Part shown: positions 51,015-61,746 of the stretch, piece after piece
Layout: every line of letters begins with the position of its first letter
How positions within the stretch are numbered: position 1 is the stretch's first letter
Assembly: GCA_032622095.1 (NCBI GenBank)
Contig: CP136065.1
Coordinates: forward strand, 60,819,094 to 60,883,093
Length of the DNA stretch: 64,000 nucleotides
Direction: 5' to 3'
Source of the DNA: Siphonodentalium dalli
Taxonomy: Eukaryota; Mollusca; Scaphopoda; Gadilida; Siphonodentaliidae
The notes under the pieces: model-generated
Seen by the model: only the letters and a program-made list of their open reading frames with translations
Told to the model about the DNA's origin: nothing
The model's database searches: none
Position numbers and translations under genes: made by a program

Positions 51015-51597
51015 AATACAGTTTTGCAACACGCGCAGTGGAATATGGCGTGACATTTCGAAGACATAGGTATGTTTATATTGGTCGAGAGGAACATATC
51101 GTTGCTGTATGATACATGTATAACGTCGCGACACGTAACAGTCGTCCGTTGCACCATGTTGGTCGCGAACATATAGGCTGATGGTTTCTTGTACTCTTTT
51201 TTTCTGCGCACATGTAGCAGCAATCGCTCGTCTGCTCAAATACATCCCGATCTTCTGGACTCGTATCCGAATTGTGTCTTGTTTTGATGGAATGTCATCT
51301 CGCTTCACTACTACTAGTTGACTCATATCTATAATGTGGTCAAATATTCCACCAAGAGTCTATATATTGCGACATAACTTAAGTTAATTGGTAGATGTTG
51401 GCAATTACTGTTTATAATTTGTAAAGAGGTTAAGCCTATCTCTTTTCGAGACGTATCCAAGCACCACCTTCAATCGAAAGCACTCCAAGTTTAGACAATA
51501 TCGGGTTTTCCTGGAAGACAAGAAAAGTTAGACATTCATAAAACATTCCATGTTGACATGCAATGGTCGCTTATATCTACGTCATTGCACGCTGTAC

Positions 51598-52411
51598 GTT
51601 GGCAGCGATTCGCCAAGCAAGACTGACCACGCATGAATGAACCCATGGATGATACAGATGTCGAAAACGAAGTCAGGTGAGGAGTATATATTAGAGGGGT
51701 ACGGAAAAGGATGAGGACAATAAGAAGAATACGACGTTGAAGGAAGTGGAGTGGGCGAAGACCATGGTAATGATGGTGGGGGAGCAAGCCTGCAAATAGC
51801 GTGTCTGTCATTTGCAGAATGAGGTCCCCAGAGTGTTAATTTGCGGGCTAGCATCAATAAATTCAACCTCTAGGGACCTCATTCTGCTTAGGCCTCATCT
51901 TCTGAGAAGTATCTATGGATTCAAATTAGCATTGATTTTAGTTATGTTTTCCCATCTGGGAAGTTTCTATATCCCCTAATTTGCAGAAGAAAAATCCATA
52001 ATCGAGGCGCCCAATGGGTGAACATCACCAACTTCAACTGGGGAACTTCAATTTGATCCTAGGTCTGTCATAGCAGTTGATGGCCTAAGCAGAATGAGGT
52101 CACCAGAGGGTGAATTGGGTGATGCTAGCCCGCTATGCGGGGTATCGTCACTAAATTCACTCTCTGTGGACCTCATTCTGCAAATGACAGACACGCTATT
52201 TGCAGGCTTGTGGGGGAGTTGTTTGGCAGCGATTCGTCAAGCAAGACGGACAGATCAAGCATGAATAAACCATGGACGATAACGATGTCGAAAAAGAAGT
52301 CAGGTGAGGAGTATATATTAGGGGGGTAAGGAAAAGAATGAGGACAATAAGAAGAATACGACGTTGAAGGAAGTGGAGTGTGCGAAGACCATGGTGATGA
52401 TGGTGGGGGAG
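51598..52411. repeat. ~187-bp direct duplication split by a MITE
   Basis: The block starting TTGGCAGCGATTCGCCAAGC at about 51598 and ending GATGGTGGGGGAG recurs at about 52222-52411 with a few percent changes. The 426-bp MITE at 51785 sits between the two, so the duplication and the insertion combine to give the present layout. Confidence 0.85.
51785..52210. mobile_element. 426-bp MITE with 8-bp duplication
   Basis: TGGGGGAG flanks both ends (51777-51784 and 52211-52218). The perfect terminal inverted repeat is about 42 bp, beginning CAAGCCTGCAAATAGCGTGT. Inner segments with CAGAATGAGGTCC and GATGCTAGCCCGC are also inverted, so the ends form a long foldback. An 8-bp duplication fits hAT-like mobilisation, but the CAAG terminus is not diagnostic. 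Confidence 0.88.
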
Positions 52412-52547
52412 TAGAAGGGGGAGAAAAAGAAAATGGAGTACGATGAGGACGATGATGATGGCAATGCGTGCTGTTTATTACGCCACATGTGGTGTATCTA
52501 GTTTCTGTGATTTTGATATTGTGTGGTGGACAGGGCGAATGTATTCT

Positions 52548-53000
52548 TGTACCTTACTCAATCGTACCAATAGAATCACGTATATGCTGAAATTGTAAAG
52601 TTAACGGCACCGGTGTATAATACGTTTTTGAAAATATGATAAATCGTATCCATAGGGTCAGGACAGGCTGAAATTGTAAACTTAAAGTCACCGGTGTAAT
52701 AATATGTTGTTGAAAATATAAATACTCTGATAGCCTGAAAATAATATATCACCTATTGGGAGCCCCTGGTGTATTTGTTTATATTTGTATTTGTACCTTA
52801 CTCAATCGTACCGATAGAATCACGTAGATGCTTAAATTGTAAAGTTAACGCCACCGGTGTACAATATGTTTTTGAAAATGTGATAAATCGTATCGATAGA
52901 GTCAGGACATGCTGAAATTGTAAACTTAAAGTCACTTGTTGTTGAAAATATAAATAATCTGATTGACTGAAAATAATGTGTAACCCATTGGGAACCCCTA
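52548..53000. repeat. 244-bp tandem duplication
   Basis: TGTACCTTACTCAATCGTAC begins at 52548 and again at 52792; the two units match along their length, and each also contains an internal diverged pair around CTGAAATTGTAAA. Confidence 0.88.
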
Positions 53001-53280
53001 GTTTAGTGAAGTGCATTGTGGTAGTTTAATTGTGTTTCTCCTCCATTTTTATTTTCTGGAATTATCACCAAGATTTCTCCACTCGATTCTCTTAAAATCT
53101 ACCCTGATCGGTCAAATTATTTTGATAATTCTATCTAAATACATCTTAGCTACTATTCGGATCTGCTGTCCCGGTCTAAAAATGGATAGTTTGACCAAAA
53201 CGACTATTGACAAAACTTTGTTTACAAATTGAGCGCACTCGATCATCGAGTCGATGACCCGTCCACGCTGCAAATTTATT

Positions 53281-53630
53281 ATCGAAAACAAATTCAATTT
53301 CTTCCATCTAAAACATAATTACGCGCTGAACTCTGTCAATTTAAGAATATAGTAGTATTACACACATATACACCAAGTTTCAGCTCAAAATTTTGAACAA
53401 TCACAGTTTTATAGACATAAATCGATTTTAATGGGAAATCTCTTTGTTAAATTTTATCATCGAAAAAAAAATCATTTCTTCGATCTAAAAAATAATTACG
53501 TGCTGTACCCTGTCATTTTTGGAATATATAAGTATCCCAAACACAGACACCAAGTCTGAGCTTAAATTTTTGAAAAATAAGAGATTTATCGACATAAATG
53601 CCAAATGGATTTGTATATGGCAGATGCCAT
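53281..53630. repeat. ~178-bp diverged tandem duplication
   Basis: Blocks ATTTCTTCNATCTAAAA, ATAATTACG, CTGTCA, ACACCAAGT and GACATAAAT recur in order about 178 bp apart. Confidence 0.75.
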
Positions 53631-53724
53631 GTTAAATAAATTTTATGGCCCTGCAAATGTTATCTGAGCTGTTCGATATTGGGCACTAGAGTCCATAATA
53701 GACCGGTTCACCCTGATAATTGTG

Positions 53725-54440
53725 TGACAGTACAGTCGCGTTACTTTATACGTCAACATTGGTCATTATCACTCGACAAATTTATTTCGGTCTATCGTAT
53801 CAACCCCTATTTCCCCCGCGTAGCCGGACTAAGTGTCAACATTGGTCTTTATCGCTCCACTAGTATGTATCGGTTCATCGGTATGAATTCCATATCCAAT
53901 TATCCACATATAACCAACCCAATCTCTAATCCCGGTCCAATTTATTTATTTCTTTCATCGGTATATAGTCATGTTACGTAATATTTTATTTCGTGATACT
54001 TGTACTTATATGTCTATGGTAATGCTATAGTATACTTTATACGTATATCAATTGCTTTTCCTTCATATATAATCCTGGTGCCATCTATAGAGATAATTTC
54101 AGACCCCCCCCCCCCTCAATTTTATATCATTGCTGCTTTAGTACAGTCGCGATGCATTACATGGCAACATTGATCCACTAATTTATGTCAGTTCATCGGT
54201 ACAAACCCCTTTTCTCCGAGTCCATATAACCAACCCAACATCTTATAGAACTCCATAAATGACTATTCTGGCACTATATAGAGATGACTAAGATTCTGAC
54301 ACCCCCCTATTTTATAGCCTTGTTGCAACAGTAGAGTTGATATGCATAATATGTCAACATTGGTCGTTATCGCTCTACAAATTTATATCGGTTCAATCCT
54401 TACATGTAGTTCCCTGTATCGCCCACCCCTCCCTCAATTT
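53725..54440. repeat. decayed tandem repeat with GTCAACATTGGT core
   Basis: The core GTCAACATTGGTCNTTATC followed by CAAATTTATNTCGGT recurs near 53752, 53837, 54157 and 54351, with a CAGTCGCG or GTAGAGTTGATATGC lead. Confidence 0.6.
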
Positions 54441-54687
54441 ATGTTTTCATTTGTATTATAGTCTCGTCACATACACATTTTATCTTTTGTAACTTTTGCT
54501 TCAACGCGTCGAGTTCACTGCAGACAATACAAAACTGACAACATTTTGAAATGTAAGCAGGCTTCAAACTCATCTTATCCAAGAAAAACTCTGGTTACAT
54601 AAGAAATTTGTGTATAAGGTGTACGCGCATTTGTTGCGTTAAAAACCAAAGGTCCCAAGTCAAGGTCCAAATCCCCAACACACTGAT

Positions 54688-55215
54688 GTGAGGTTTAACT
54701 CCATCTACATACAGTAATGTCCAAAGTAATTGATCACTTAATCACAGCAAATTTGTGTGTATTTTTTCATGATTCTAAATCCTGAAAAATTACCCATAAT
54801 TATGCTGTGGTTAAAGGGTCAATTACTTTGGGCATTACTGTAACCAATATAAAGATTTGAGGTTTAATGATAACTCAATCATCATACAGTAATGTTCAAA
54901 ACAATTGACCACTTGACCACAGCAGAATAATGGGTAATTTGTCAGGATTGTAAATGCTGAAAAAATACCCATAATTCTGCTGTGGTTAAGTGGTCAATTA
55001 CTTTGGGCATTACTGTAACCAATATAAGGATTTGAGGTTCAATGATAACTCTATCCTCATACAGTAATGTTCAAAGTAAATGACCACTTGACCACAGCAA
55101 AATTATTGGTAAATTTTCAGGATTTCAAATCCTGAAAAATTACCAATAATTCTGATGTGGTTAAGTGGTCAATTACTTTGGGCATTACTGTAACCAATAC
55201 AAGGATGTGAGGTTT
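54688..55215. repeat. tandem array of three MITE-containing 175-bp units
   Basis: CAGTAATG-family MITEs of 129 bp lie at 54712-54840, 54887-55015 and 55062-55190, exactly 175 bp apart. Each is separated by a 46-bp spacer (AACCAATATAAGGATTTGAG and following). A fourth spacer follows the last copy. Inner arms ACTTAACCACAGC and GCTGTGGTTAAG give each MITE a hairpin structure. The shared spacer shows that MITE and flank were amplified together. Confidence 0.92.
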
Positions 55216-55624
55216 AATGAGAACTCCATCCACATAACTAATAATTATGTGTGAAAATTAAAACAAAACGAAATAAATTCCATGATGGCGTCCAATATGG
55301 ACTGCCTAATTCTGCTCCAAAACATGTATATTGAATATATGGATGTTTATTGGGGGAAACCGATTATTTCAATGATATTTTCATTAACTTGGATCCAAAA
55401 CCCGACTTACGGGATCGTGCGACTGTATCTTAAGCATATGTGCATATTTAATGAGCCAACAATTGGAATCCCAACAGAGAAGATTGGCGTGGGTCCCTTG
55501 CGCGATCTGTCCATCGAAAACTATTTAGACATCTCAAGACACGTAAGACCCAATAACTTAATATACAGAATAGATACATCTATTGCCTGAGTGACTAATA
55601 TTTATATTTGTTACAATGGGGTCA

Positions 55625-55850
55625 AATAGTTGCGAAGCCAGCACCACAATTCTTTCCCTCCATAGTAAATATTAAAACAACTTCTAAAGAATTATTAATT
55701 CTTCTTATATTTGGTATGAAGCGTCCTTGGTTAACTGGAGTTCAGATTTGTTAACACCACGTCACCAAGTTAATTACTTGCGAAGCCACAGCCATAACTA
55801 TTTCCCTCCATAGTAATTCTCAAAACAACTTCTTAAGAACAATTGACCAG
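55625..55850. repeat. ~145-bp direct duplication
   Basis: TTGCGAAGCCA, TTTCCCTCCATAGTAA and AAAACAACTTCT recur in order near 55630 and 55778. Confidence 0.7.
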
Positions 55851-55919
55851 GTCAGTCGCGCAATTATTGGAAGAGCCACGGTCAATCATTTTTTTTACAC
55901 CAAATGTTACATTTAAATT

Positions 55920-56640
55920 ATTGCTTTATTTAAAAAAAAAAAAAAATTTAAATGAGAAAATTAACTTTTACTACTTGCTAAATTTTATCTTTTAATTATT
56001 TACAGTATACTATGCCCAAATCTTTATAATCTGTTGAGTGACCCCACAGTCGTTTACTTTGTTAGTAATAATTTGAAGGATTACTTGTTTAAACGCAATT
56101 GTTATCAAAATATTTTATGTATTTTTTATAATTTCTATTTATATGTAATACTATAATCTTGGTGGCGTTACCATTTCTGACTATGGTTTTCTTGTTAAGT
56201 TTGCATGCGCTATTTATTACGTTCGAGGAGAAGTGTGTCCATGAATTTGCAACTGCCTCACGTAATAAAGATGAAAAAATAACAGGTCACAAGACCTTCC
56301 GTATGACTTTTGCAATGGGCGTACATACATATCGCAATGTAAAGGACATTTTGTTAGCGTGTTTCAGCGTGTTAGCAAGATTTTTCCTGTGCGCGACGTC
56401 TAATGACGTGATTTCAACATTATGAATTCAATCTCCAGTTGAAGCGTGAAAGCATGGATGGGTGTAGGGGGGGGGGGGGGACTATGTGTAACTATGTTTA
56501 ATATCAATGGAGAGTACACGTTTTGGACTTTCTGTCATATGGCGGATATGTATAAAGTAATTTTAAAAGAGATAATTTCTATATTCTTCTCTGAAGATGA
56601 TACTCCATACAAACCACGAAAATTAGAATCTGTCATGGGT
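55920..56640. other. no recognisable gene
   Basis: A-rich tract near 55930-55945, a poly-G run at 56467-56480 and ORFs of up to 88 codons without motif. Confidence 0.5.
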
Positions 56641-56656
56641 CATGAATAAATATAGA

Positions 56657-56805
56657 ATATGTAGTTAGTGTCGTCTCTGAAACTGTTTATGTCCGTGAGG
56701 GGGATTTGAAACTGTTTATGTCCGTGAGGGGGATGCCGAGCCCAATAGATGTCAAATCCCCCGAGCGGACATAAACAGTTTCAGAGATGACACTAACTAC
56801 ATATT
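56657..56805. repeat. hairpin with 54-bp arms and an internal 29-bp duplication
   Basis: The left arm (56657-56710) contains CTCTGAAACTGTTTATGTCC and is inverted at 56752-56805. A duplicate of the arm tip (TTGAAACTGTTTATGTCCG) follows the left arm. The loop contains GCCGAGCCCAATAG. It lies between the recombinase ORF and the featureless stretch to its left. Confidence 0.88.
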
Positions 56806-57332
56806 TTATTTATCCACCGCTTCAACAGTTTTTAAAAACTGAATTAGACGAACATTTCATCCAAAATTTCACCAAGAAACTAGAAGAATTGACAGTTTTT
56901 TAGGCTACGCGCCATCTAATTAATATGCAGGAGCCATGGTGACACAGCCTTATTAATATTCAATAGCAGGACAAGTCTAATTAGTAGTCAATCAATGCGC
57001 GCTGAACAAACAAAATAGTCCCCACGGTCAATCTATCCAAACTGATAGTCTTTTTATATATATAAATTTACAACTAAATTCACATTCAATAATTTTAATA
57101 ATTAACAACATATAGCATCAAATTATCGTTTAAAAGTGTGCAATATATGACAACGACGGCGATATAACAGCCTGTTGTTTTGTCAGTGAAACGTCACGAA
57201 ATTCCGAAATTGGAAACTGCACAAGTTCACTGGCTGCCGGTACCAGTATAAACATTAAACTTCTCAATATGAATTGTATTCCGAAACAAGCTTGTCAACA
57301 TAGGATGGACGAAACTGTTCATTTGAACGCTG

Positions 57333-58775
57333 CTATTTTGTGAGAGTGACATATATACAAGGGACATTGACAGTTTGATTCTCAGTAATTGCTCGTGATG
57401 TGAGAGGCAACATACCTTCTCGGGGTCCATTGTTTACATCAGTGCTGGAACCACGTGTGTATGTACTGGCAGTACTGCAAGGAACAACAGCTGCAGATTC
57501 TAAGGTATGTGCACTTAGAATGTTTGATACTTTCTCCTGCAGAGCATCAGTAATATAAGAATAATTGTTTATGGATGCAATGTTTCTGTGTCCTGTAACA
57601 TGGGCAATATCAGTTGGTGGAATGTTATTTTCTCGAAGTTTTTGAACAGTATGTTTTCGAACACTGGTATTTGTTAAGTGTTTTCCAGAACTGAGACCGG
57701 CTACACCTGCCATTTTCTTCATAATACCAGCGATTTTCTTTTCTCCAATCCGCTGCTTAAAAAACCAGCGATCGCCCTCGTGCTCAACCGGAACAGTCCG
57801 TGTGGCGATGTAAAATGGGTCATCCGGTTTACAACAGTCCTTCGGCCTTTTCGAAGCATACATCTGATAGACATAGATGGGATTCTTTTCATCATCTATT
57901 CCGGTTGAATACATTCTTGGTTTTTTGTCGCGGACATTACGGATATCTTCTCCCGTGCGTGTTTTGGTTTGACGCTCGACAATTTCCAGGTATTCAGTTC
58001 CCTTCGTATCAATTTTGAGAACAACGTCTCCCCATCTCAAATTATAATGTTCTGTACAAGCCCTCAATCCCAAATGCAAGGTGTTATTTAGCCACAGAGT
58101 ATTGAAGATGCTGTTTGGAGAACTGCAGCCAAGCTGACCGATATCGTAGAGCTTTGAAATTTCGTCATCACTGATCGGGTCGGCTTTATTTTCTCTGTTT
58201 CCTTTACCAAGTTTTTTCAGTTCTTTCTGTTTTGCTTTCAGCGTCTTCCTGGTGATGATGAAGGAGTCGTCGTTGGAATTCATTATCGTGGATCCATATT
58301 TATGACGGCGCAGAAGTCGATCAACTGACGACAACATTCCACGGAGGGATGATGGCTTGTAGTTTGAACCGTCTTTCTTCCGAACACTTAACAAATATTT
58401 TGACATGTGAAGATCTAACACTTCTGGCGGGATTTGATAAATCTCACGTGTTTCATTACATGATTGTGAAAGAAACTGTTTGATGAGTTTTATGTCATAA
58501 TGTGACTTTAGCAGGGTGTTCTTGTTTTCCTGTTCCCGGATGAATTCTTCAACGGCTTCTTCGGTCACAGTTAGGAATCTGGAATTCTCATTGCTAATGT
58601 TCGTTAGTTCGGAGAGAGATATACCTGAATCGGTTGAAATTACATGTGAATTCAAAACTGGATCACTTGCATTTACAGTCACAGGAGCCTGAGTAGGTGG
58701 AACAACTGGGTCAGAGATGCTGTCACTGGTGTCAATTGATGCCTGTACAGACTCAGCAACACTTGCTTCGTCCAT
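57333..58775 (-). CDS. Crypton-like tyrosine recombinase (KIAA1958/DUF3504 type), 480 codons
   Basis: This is the only long intact ORF in the window. The N-terminus (about residues 1-75) is acidic, Ser/Thr-rich and low in structure. A helical core-binding region follows (about 75-200; ENKNTLLKSHYDIKLIKQFL and SVRKKDGSNYKPSSLRGMLS), then the catalytic domain. Visible catalytic residues are the first Arg in HLGLRACTEHYNLRWGD, the second Arg in TNTSVRKHTVQKLR, the His in THIAHVTGH-like VTGHRN, and the Tyr of INNYSY. The box II His of classical recombinases is Thr here (TNTS). A Lys-rich linker (KAKQKELKKLGKGNRENK) precedes the domain. Proteins of this family cut and rejoin DNA through a tyrosine and power Cryptons; relatives were domesticated in animals. 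A second frame upstream (58864 to about 58772) encodes MAENFPRYLMNDEFDWVELF, so the original start may lie there with a frameshift or small splice between. It lies on the same strand as the P450, downstream of its heme exon. Confidence 0.85.
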   Translation of the reverse strand: MDEASVAESVQASIDTSDSISDPVVPPTQAPVTVNASDPVLNSHVISTDSGISLSELTNISNENSRFLTVTEEAVEEFIREQENKNTLLKSHYDIKLIKQFLSQSCNETREIYQIPPEVLDLHMSKYLLSVRKKDGSNYKPSSLRGMLSSVDRLLRRHKYGSTIMNSNDDSFIITRKTLKAKQKELKKLGKGNRENKADPISDDEISKLYDIGQLGCSSPNSIFNTLWLNNTLHLGLRACTEHYNLRWGDVVLKIDTKGTEYLEIVERQTKTRTGEDIRNVRDKKPRMYSTGIDDEKNPIYVYQMYASKRPKDCCKPDDPFYIATRTVPVEHEGDRWFFKQRIGEKKIAGIMKKMAGVAGLSSGKHLTNTSVRKHTVQKLRENNIPPTDIAHVTGHRNIASINNYSYITDALQEKVSNILSAHTLESAAVVPCSTASTYTRGSSTDVNNGPREGMLPLTSRAITENQTVNVPCIYVTLTK

Positions 58776-58864
58776 TCTTCAGTGTTTTCCTCAGCAAATG
58801 GTGCAAAAAGTTCAACCCAGTCAAACTCATCATTCATCAGATATCTCGGGAAATTTTCTGCCAT
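58776..58864 (-). pseudogene. probable out-of-frame N-terminal extension of the recombinase
   Basis: An ATG at 58864 opens MAENFPRYLMNDEFDWVELF and continues FAPFAEENTEEW, an acidic leader. It overlaps the start of the 480-codon frame but is in another frame. This suggests a single-base indel or an alternative start. I infer the link from position and composition only. Confidence 0.45.
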
Positions 58865-59519
58865 TGTAAAATTATGGATATGATGTGCAACGTTTTTCTG
58901 CCTATTTTATAAACTTGATTGCCTTTGCAAGAAGCAGAGTAGCAGACGGCTAGCCTGTTTAGCCTCTAGTCCAAACGCTAGCACAAACTATATTTTTTTT
59001 ACTAATTTTATATTCTATATCAAACAACAATTAATAGACATCTTTATGCTCTATCCCATGACCCTTTATTTATTTTAAAAATATATTTATTTACTATGTG
59101 TTTATTTCGATGTTTTCCCTATTTCATCGAGGATTTTCACCGCCTCGATCGAACTCGAAGGTAGAAACACCTGGGATTTGAGTGATTGCGAGTACAGGCT
59201 ACAGCGAAGGTAAAAATTAATCAGCGCTGACCCAATGCAAAAGTTGAAATGGGCTTTCTCCTGCGATCCTAGCTTTTGTTATTTGTCATTGGTATGAATA
59301 CATCAACATTCATTTATTTGTATAATAAATGGCAATTAATCATCGTAGTATTTGTCAAAAGTTGTCTTCAGTTGACTCGAATTTTTTGTATATCTATGGA
59401 CGCTCAAAGAAAGGTAACTCAGCCAGGCGAATTGGCGCTTTCTGATTGGCTTAGCCATGTCGGCTCAACCAATCCGCAAGCAGAGTTTCGCCAGCTCACG
59501 TGCACATTTTCATAAATAT

Positions 59520-59600
59520 TACTGACCTAATAAAGCAACACTGACCTAATAAATCTACGTTGACCTAATAAAGCTATCGTTTATTAGGTAGCCTTTATGT
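59520..59600. repeat. ~19-bp TGACCTAATAAA repeats and small inverted pair
   Basis: TGACCTAATAAA occurs three times (near 59523, 59541 and 59561), followed by the inverse TTTATTAGGT near 59580. Confidence 0.8.
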
Positions 59601-59691
59601 AGGTAACGGAAGTACTGAGCGGTGGATAAAACCATATATGAAGCAAACCATATATTGAAATCGGCACCAATAGGCATATAATACTCCGTAC

Positions 59692-59854
59692 CTGTGTCCT
59701 TGGGCATTTTACAGGTCTGAACTTCTGCAACACTGTCGTGAGCCCCATCTTCATGTCCAGCATTGCCAATCTCAGACCTATGCAGTTTCGTGGCCCATAT
59801 CCGAAAGGCATGTAGTGGAATGGATTCCGCTTAGCCTTTTTCTCTGGAGTGAAG
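59692..59854 (-). CDS. CYP3-like cytochrome P450, heme-binding exon
   Basis: The exon (163 bp, 54 codons plus one base) is bounded by ATGTAG|C and CAG|GTACGG. It reads FTPEKKAKRNPFHYMPFGYG and then PRNCIGLRLAMLDMKMGL, ending KCPRTQ. FGYGPRNCIG is the P450 heme-thiolate signature FxxGxRxCxG with the axial Cys. Both borders coincide with those of vertebrate CYP3A exon 12 (after the PERF residue Arg, and after ...KETQ). The protein would be a membrane-bound monooxygenase of the endoplasmic reticulum. The final exon expected after KCPRTQ was not found between here and the recombinase; it may lie farther downstream or be lost. Confidence 0.9.
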
Positions 59855-60285
59855 CTACATAGACGAGAAATATATTCGAATTCATCGGAAGGAATGTGTG
59901 CGCTATTTTCACCGTAATAACAAACATGTATTACACGTGCTCCCTTTCTCCTGGAGTTGCACACAGACACACACCCTCACGCAAACACACACCCTCACAC
60001 ACATGCACACACGACGGATTATATATATATAATTTTGGTCTCTTCTATTTTAACAAACTCTATCCTATCAGCCACTCAAAATGAACCATATAAATGATTT
60101 TTTTCCGAAAGGGCACGACCAATTTTGTTTATCTTTTCGGCAATATGTTAGATTATTGAAGAGGGTATCGTGGCTGAATAGTAAGATATCACTTTGATCT
60201 AGTTAATTATACACATGAGATATCTTTCTTCAAATTTGAGCTCCATAAATTGGTTCAGTAAATTACAGATAATGTGCTTGCATAC

Positions 60286-60423
60286 CGATCGGGGTCGAAC
60301 TTTTCTGGTTCTGGCCAGAATTCCGGGTTACGTTGGATTGCAGCTATTGGCACGGAAACAATATCTCCTTTCTCTATTGTGATTCCATTCACTGTTGTTG
60401 ACGTTGTGCACGTGCGATAAAAA
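60286..60423 (-). CDS. CYP3-like cytochrome P450, K-helix-to-PERF exon
   Basis: A 138-bp exon between ATTTCAG and GTATGC. Translation across the junction gives R-FYRTCTTSTTVNGITIEK and then IQRNPEFWPEPEKFDPDR. The PEKFDPDR block is the PERF motif of P450s. Phases (2 in, 2 out) join exactly to the exons on either side. An intron of about 430 bp separates it from the heme exon. Confidence 0.92.
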
Positions 60424-61117
60424 CTGAAATTAACAAATCAATTATGTCCAATCATACAGCGAACATCAAAAAGAACAGCGAATTCAAACTGTTTGACTTG
60501 AATGACCATCAGCAATCTTTGTAAATTTTGAGGTGTCAGTTTTCAACGGAAATGGAATTTAAACGTTGACGACCCCTCCAATAAAGAAAATGTAAATATA
60601 GCCACGTTTCTATATGTATGGACTCGTTACTAGTACTCAGCCTCTACTACGCTCCTCTGCATTAGGCGGAATCGTGAGCGGAATGTCTGAGCCAGCGATG
60701 CTTTATGGTAAGAGGTTTTGCAAACTCACATGGAGTCACTAATATTTCGCAAAAATAAGACGAATAAGATTATTGAACAACGGCAATGGATTATCGTGCT
60801 TATTGATATCTTTGTTTTACACGATCTACGTCCCAGATTAAGAACAAAGCCTGCAATAATTTTATAATTGAGGATGGTTGTCCGAGGCTTGATAGGTGCT
60901 GGCTGTATATGATACAACAAAACTAATTGACTAGGTATCTTCATCTAAATGAAGTTTTAAGTACAAACCGAAGAATTTATACCAAATCCGTTGTTTCGAT
61001 AGGACATCACGGCTACGGTTGAACATGCGCATAATTCGATGACGTAGTAACCTAACCGTAATCGTAACTGATATCTGAGTTCAGCGAAACATCTCTAGTA
61101 TCTATAGAAACACGTAC

Positions 61118-61209
61118 CGGGCGGTTGCTGGGTACATCCGCTGAACCTCCTGTATAACCTGGTCGAGATAATTCAGTTCCGTCGTCTGCTCGTAAGTAAT
61201 CGTTTCACT
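61118..61209 (-). CDS. CYP3-like cytochrome P450, ExxR exon
   Basis: A 92-bp exon between TTTCCAG and GTACGTG. It reads ETITYEQTTELNYLDQVIQE and VQRMYPATAR. EVQR supplies the K-helix ExxR motif that pairs with PERF. The 3' phase joins the next exon inside an Arg codon, as in CYP3A4 exons 10/11. Earlier exons were not seen up to 62 kb, where hairpin repeats occupy the upstream intron. Confidence 0.92.
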
Positions 61210-61260
61210 CTGGAAATATAATCCGCGTCGCCCAATACTACAATGTTAATTCAACGGTAA

Positions 61261-61746
61261 AGGCTATTCTGTCGCTAGCGGCTGAATAAGAGTGTAATCT
61301 TATTATGCCGCTAGCGGCAGAATAGCCTATTTGGCTATTCTGCATACAAAATGACGTCAGAATAATTGTACTTATCCATCACGTCATAAAGCACGCGACG
61401 TCGGTAAAAATGGCGTCGTCTGTGTAAAAGTGCTGTCGGTAGAAGATTCTTTGGAATCTCCCCTATGTCATTTTTTATGTATATTGGATACGGGACATAT
61501 CGTCAAGCGCCATGTCACGTGATGTGTCCACACGTTAAAAGAAGAGTTGGCATATTACAGTATCACGCATATTTTTGTTTGCGGCAGATTAGCCAAATAG
61601 GCTATTCTACCACTAGCGGCAGAATAAGGGGATTATCTTATTCTGCCGCTAGCAGCATAATAGCCATATCGTGCAATTAGGCTATTCTGCCGCTAGCGGC
61701 AGAATAAAAATCGGACCTTATTATGCCGCTAGCGGCAGAATAGCCT
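61261..61746. repeat. nested GGCTATTCTGCCGCTAGC hairpin cluster
   Basis: Three units of about 66 bp (61262-61327, about 61600-61665 and 61680-61745) each have the form GGCTATTCTGCCGCTAGCGG...CCGCTAGCGGCAGAATAGCC. Each half is itself a palindrome (CCGCTAGCGG). The segment between the first and second units is flanked by TATTTGGCTATTC and its inverse (GATTAGCCAAATA). The whole is a palindrome of palindromes, probably a foldback element in a P450 intron. Confidence 0.88.

Noticed and set aside
56809-59630. 13-bp perfect inverted pair (TTTATCCACCGCT) around the recombinase ORF as transposon ends
   Set aside because: Cryptons lack terminal inverted repeats, and in a 64-kb window many 13-bp inverse matches are expected by chance; no target duplication supports it.
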